Of a DNA stretch of 64,000 bases, positions 62,998 to 64,000 are shown piece by piece. The DNA lies in assembly GCA_933207985.1 (NCBI GenBank), contig OW240920.1, positions 125,096,818-125,160,817 of the forward strand. Direction: 5' to 3'. Below the pieces are notes generated by a model. The model had not been told where the DNA came from. It was given only the letters and a program-made list of their open reading frames with translations, and ran no database searches. The translations under genes were made by a program, and so were the position numbers. Origin of the DNA: Pelobates cultripes. Its lineage: Eukaryota > Chordata > Amphibia > Anura > Pelobatidae. Every line of letters starts with the position of its first letter. Position 1 is the first letter of the stretch.

Positions 62998-63426
62998 GGA
63001 AGGTGAAACAGAAAGAGGCAGAGTAATTAGTAATGTTTGCAACAGACATAGTAAACAGGGCAACACATTAATTTTTCAAGACACCAATGTGTTTCATCCA
63101 AGTAATATGTGGCACGTATGTAAAATCCCAGAGAACTGTACCTGAGAGCTACTAAATGTTTAATTTGTAAAGGTCTTTAAAACGAGGTCAAATGGAACCC
63201 CAATAGAACAGGCATAAACTAGCATTTGGATAAGCTGTTCAGTAGAATAAAAGATTGCTATGCAGAGATATTTACAGTTAGTAAAGATGATGTTAAGATG
63301 AAAGATAATGCAACATTTCTTATGCATTACGTGTTTGCCCATTTCTTACGCATAAAACTGCTAATGTGCTTGTTCATCCATACATCTCCCATCACGATTA
63401 CAGCAACCATCTCTACACTGGTCTTA
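62998..63426. other. Unannotated stretch
   Basis: No gene or repeat recognised. Confidence 0.4.
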
Positions 63427-63835
63427 CATAGTTACATAGCTGAAAAGATCAGCCTTCCTCACATATGTTATTGCTGTTGTTGATCCAAAGAAGGCAAAAA
63501 ATCCAGTCTGAACCTCTTCCAATTTTGCAACAAACTAGGAAAAAAATCCTTCTTGACCCCAAAATAGCAGTCAGATGTCTCCTTGGATCAAACTGCTATC
63601 ACCCCACTAATTAGAAATTATATTCCTGTATGTTATGGTTTTGGAAGTATTTCTCCAATTGCTGTTTAAACATCTTTATGGACTCTGATAACACCGCCAC
63701 TTCAGGCAGAGAATTCCATATCCTTATAGTTCTTACTGTAAAAAAAATACTTTTCTTTGCCTTAGATTAAATCTCATTTCTTTCTTCCTTTTCCAGCCTA
63801 AATGCGTGACCTTGTGTCCTATGTATAGCCCTTGT
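63427..63835 (-). mobile_element. CR1/L2-type LINE 3' region
   Basis: On the minus strand the element ends GCTATGTAACTATGTAAG, a tandem TATGTAAC-type tail. It contains TTTTTGCCTTCTTTGGATCA and a conserved block with AGGAAAAGGAAGAAAG. The same 3' segment occurs on + at 50363-50525. No intact frame remains. Confidence 0.6.
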
Positions 63836-64000
63836 GACGGCCACCCCGAAAAGATGAGGGGGTATTGCCGCCAGAGATGTTCTTTCCCCCTATTCAGAGT
63901 GATACTACAATAATCCCAAACATGATAATCTAAGTCACGGTATGCGCCGCTGAATGGCTGATTAGAGTTCCATACACTCGAGGACCAAACACCGCTGTAC
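63836..64000. other. Unrecognised right edge
   Basis: It follows the LINE piece. No feature can be supported before the window ends. Confidence 0.35.

Overview
This is vertebrate nuclear DNA, very probably from an anuran amphibian. The evidence is one intron-rich host gene with vertebrate splice signals, many TTAA-flanked MITEs of the T2/Kolobok type (ends TTAAAGGGACACTATAGT) that are abundant in frog genomes, and a mixture of hAT, L1, CR1, DIRS and Ngaro elements. I cannot name the species. There are no prokaryotic features, and I found no tRNA, rRNA or CRISPR array.

Host gene. The only host protein-coding gene I can support is TSR2, on the + strand. It has five coding exons (25877-25957, 27339-27429, 36893-36984, 38201-38368, 44998-45132). 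Together they encode about 188 residues, with GT-AG introns, consistent phases and an AATAAA signal at 45941. TSR2 is the small chaperone that carries ribosomal protein eS26 during 40S subunit maturation. Its 9.5-kb second intron is filled with transposons.

Left part (1-25.8 kb). A tandem array (1-1321) switches from a ~130-bp to an exact ~153-bp period. Next comes an L1-type ORF1 relic (2.7-5.7 kb) split by a hAT element. MITEs, a hAT element with its own minisatellite (10063-10658) and a CR1 LINE split by a 1.6-kb hAT element (11745-13998) follow. Then comes an L1 fragment on + that is apparently interrupted by a 3.1-kb L1 on - (20.06-24.5 kb), and a CA-rich microsatellite.

TSR2 introns (25.96-45.0 kb). 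They hold minisatellites, AT-rich inverted repeats, L1 3' ends, a DIRS-1-like retrotransposon with a hAT element inside its recombinase region, foldback elements and T2-type MITEs.

Right part (46-64 kb). MITEs, a foldback element, a 55-bp satellite and CR1/L2-type LINE ends occur here. The outstanding structure is a three-level nest. A T2-type MITE (54091-62575, TTAA ends) is split by a hAT element (54241-62214, perfect 8-bp duplication). That element is in turn split by a complete 6.77-kb Ngaro retrotransposon on the - strand (about 55156-61921). The Ngaro element has the diagnostic split direct repeats (A1, coding region, B1-A2-B2). It encodes a Gag-like zinc-finger protein, RT-RNase H, a tyrosine recombinase and an SGNH hydrolase. 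Its repeat copies are almost identical, so it is young. Only a few breaks are visible: two single-base shifts in G runs, one in-frame stop, and an uncertain N-terminal part of ORF1.
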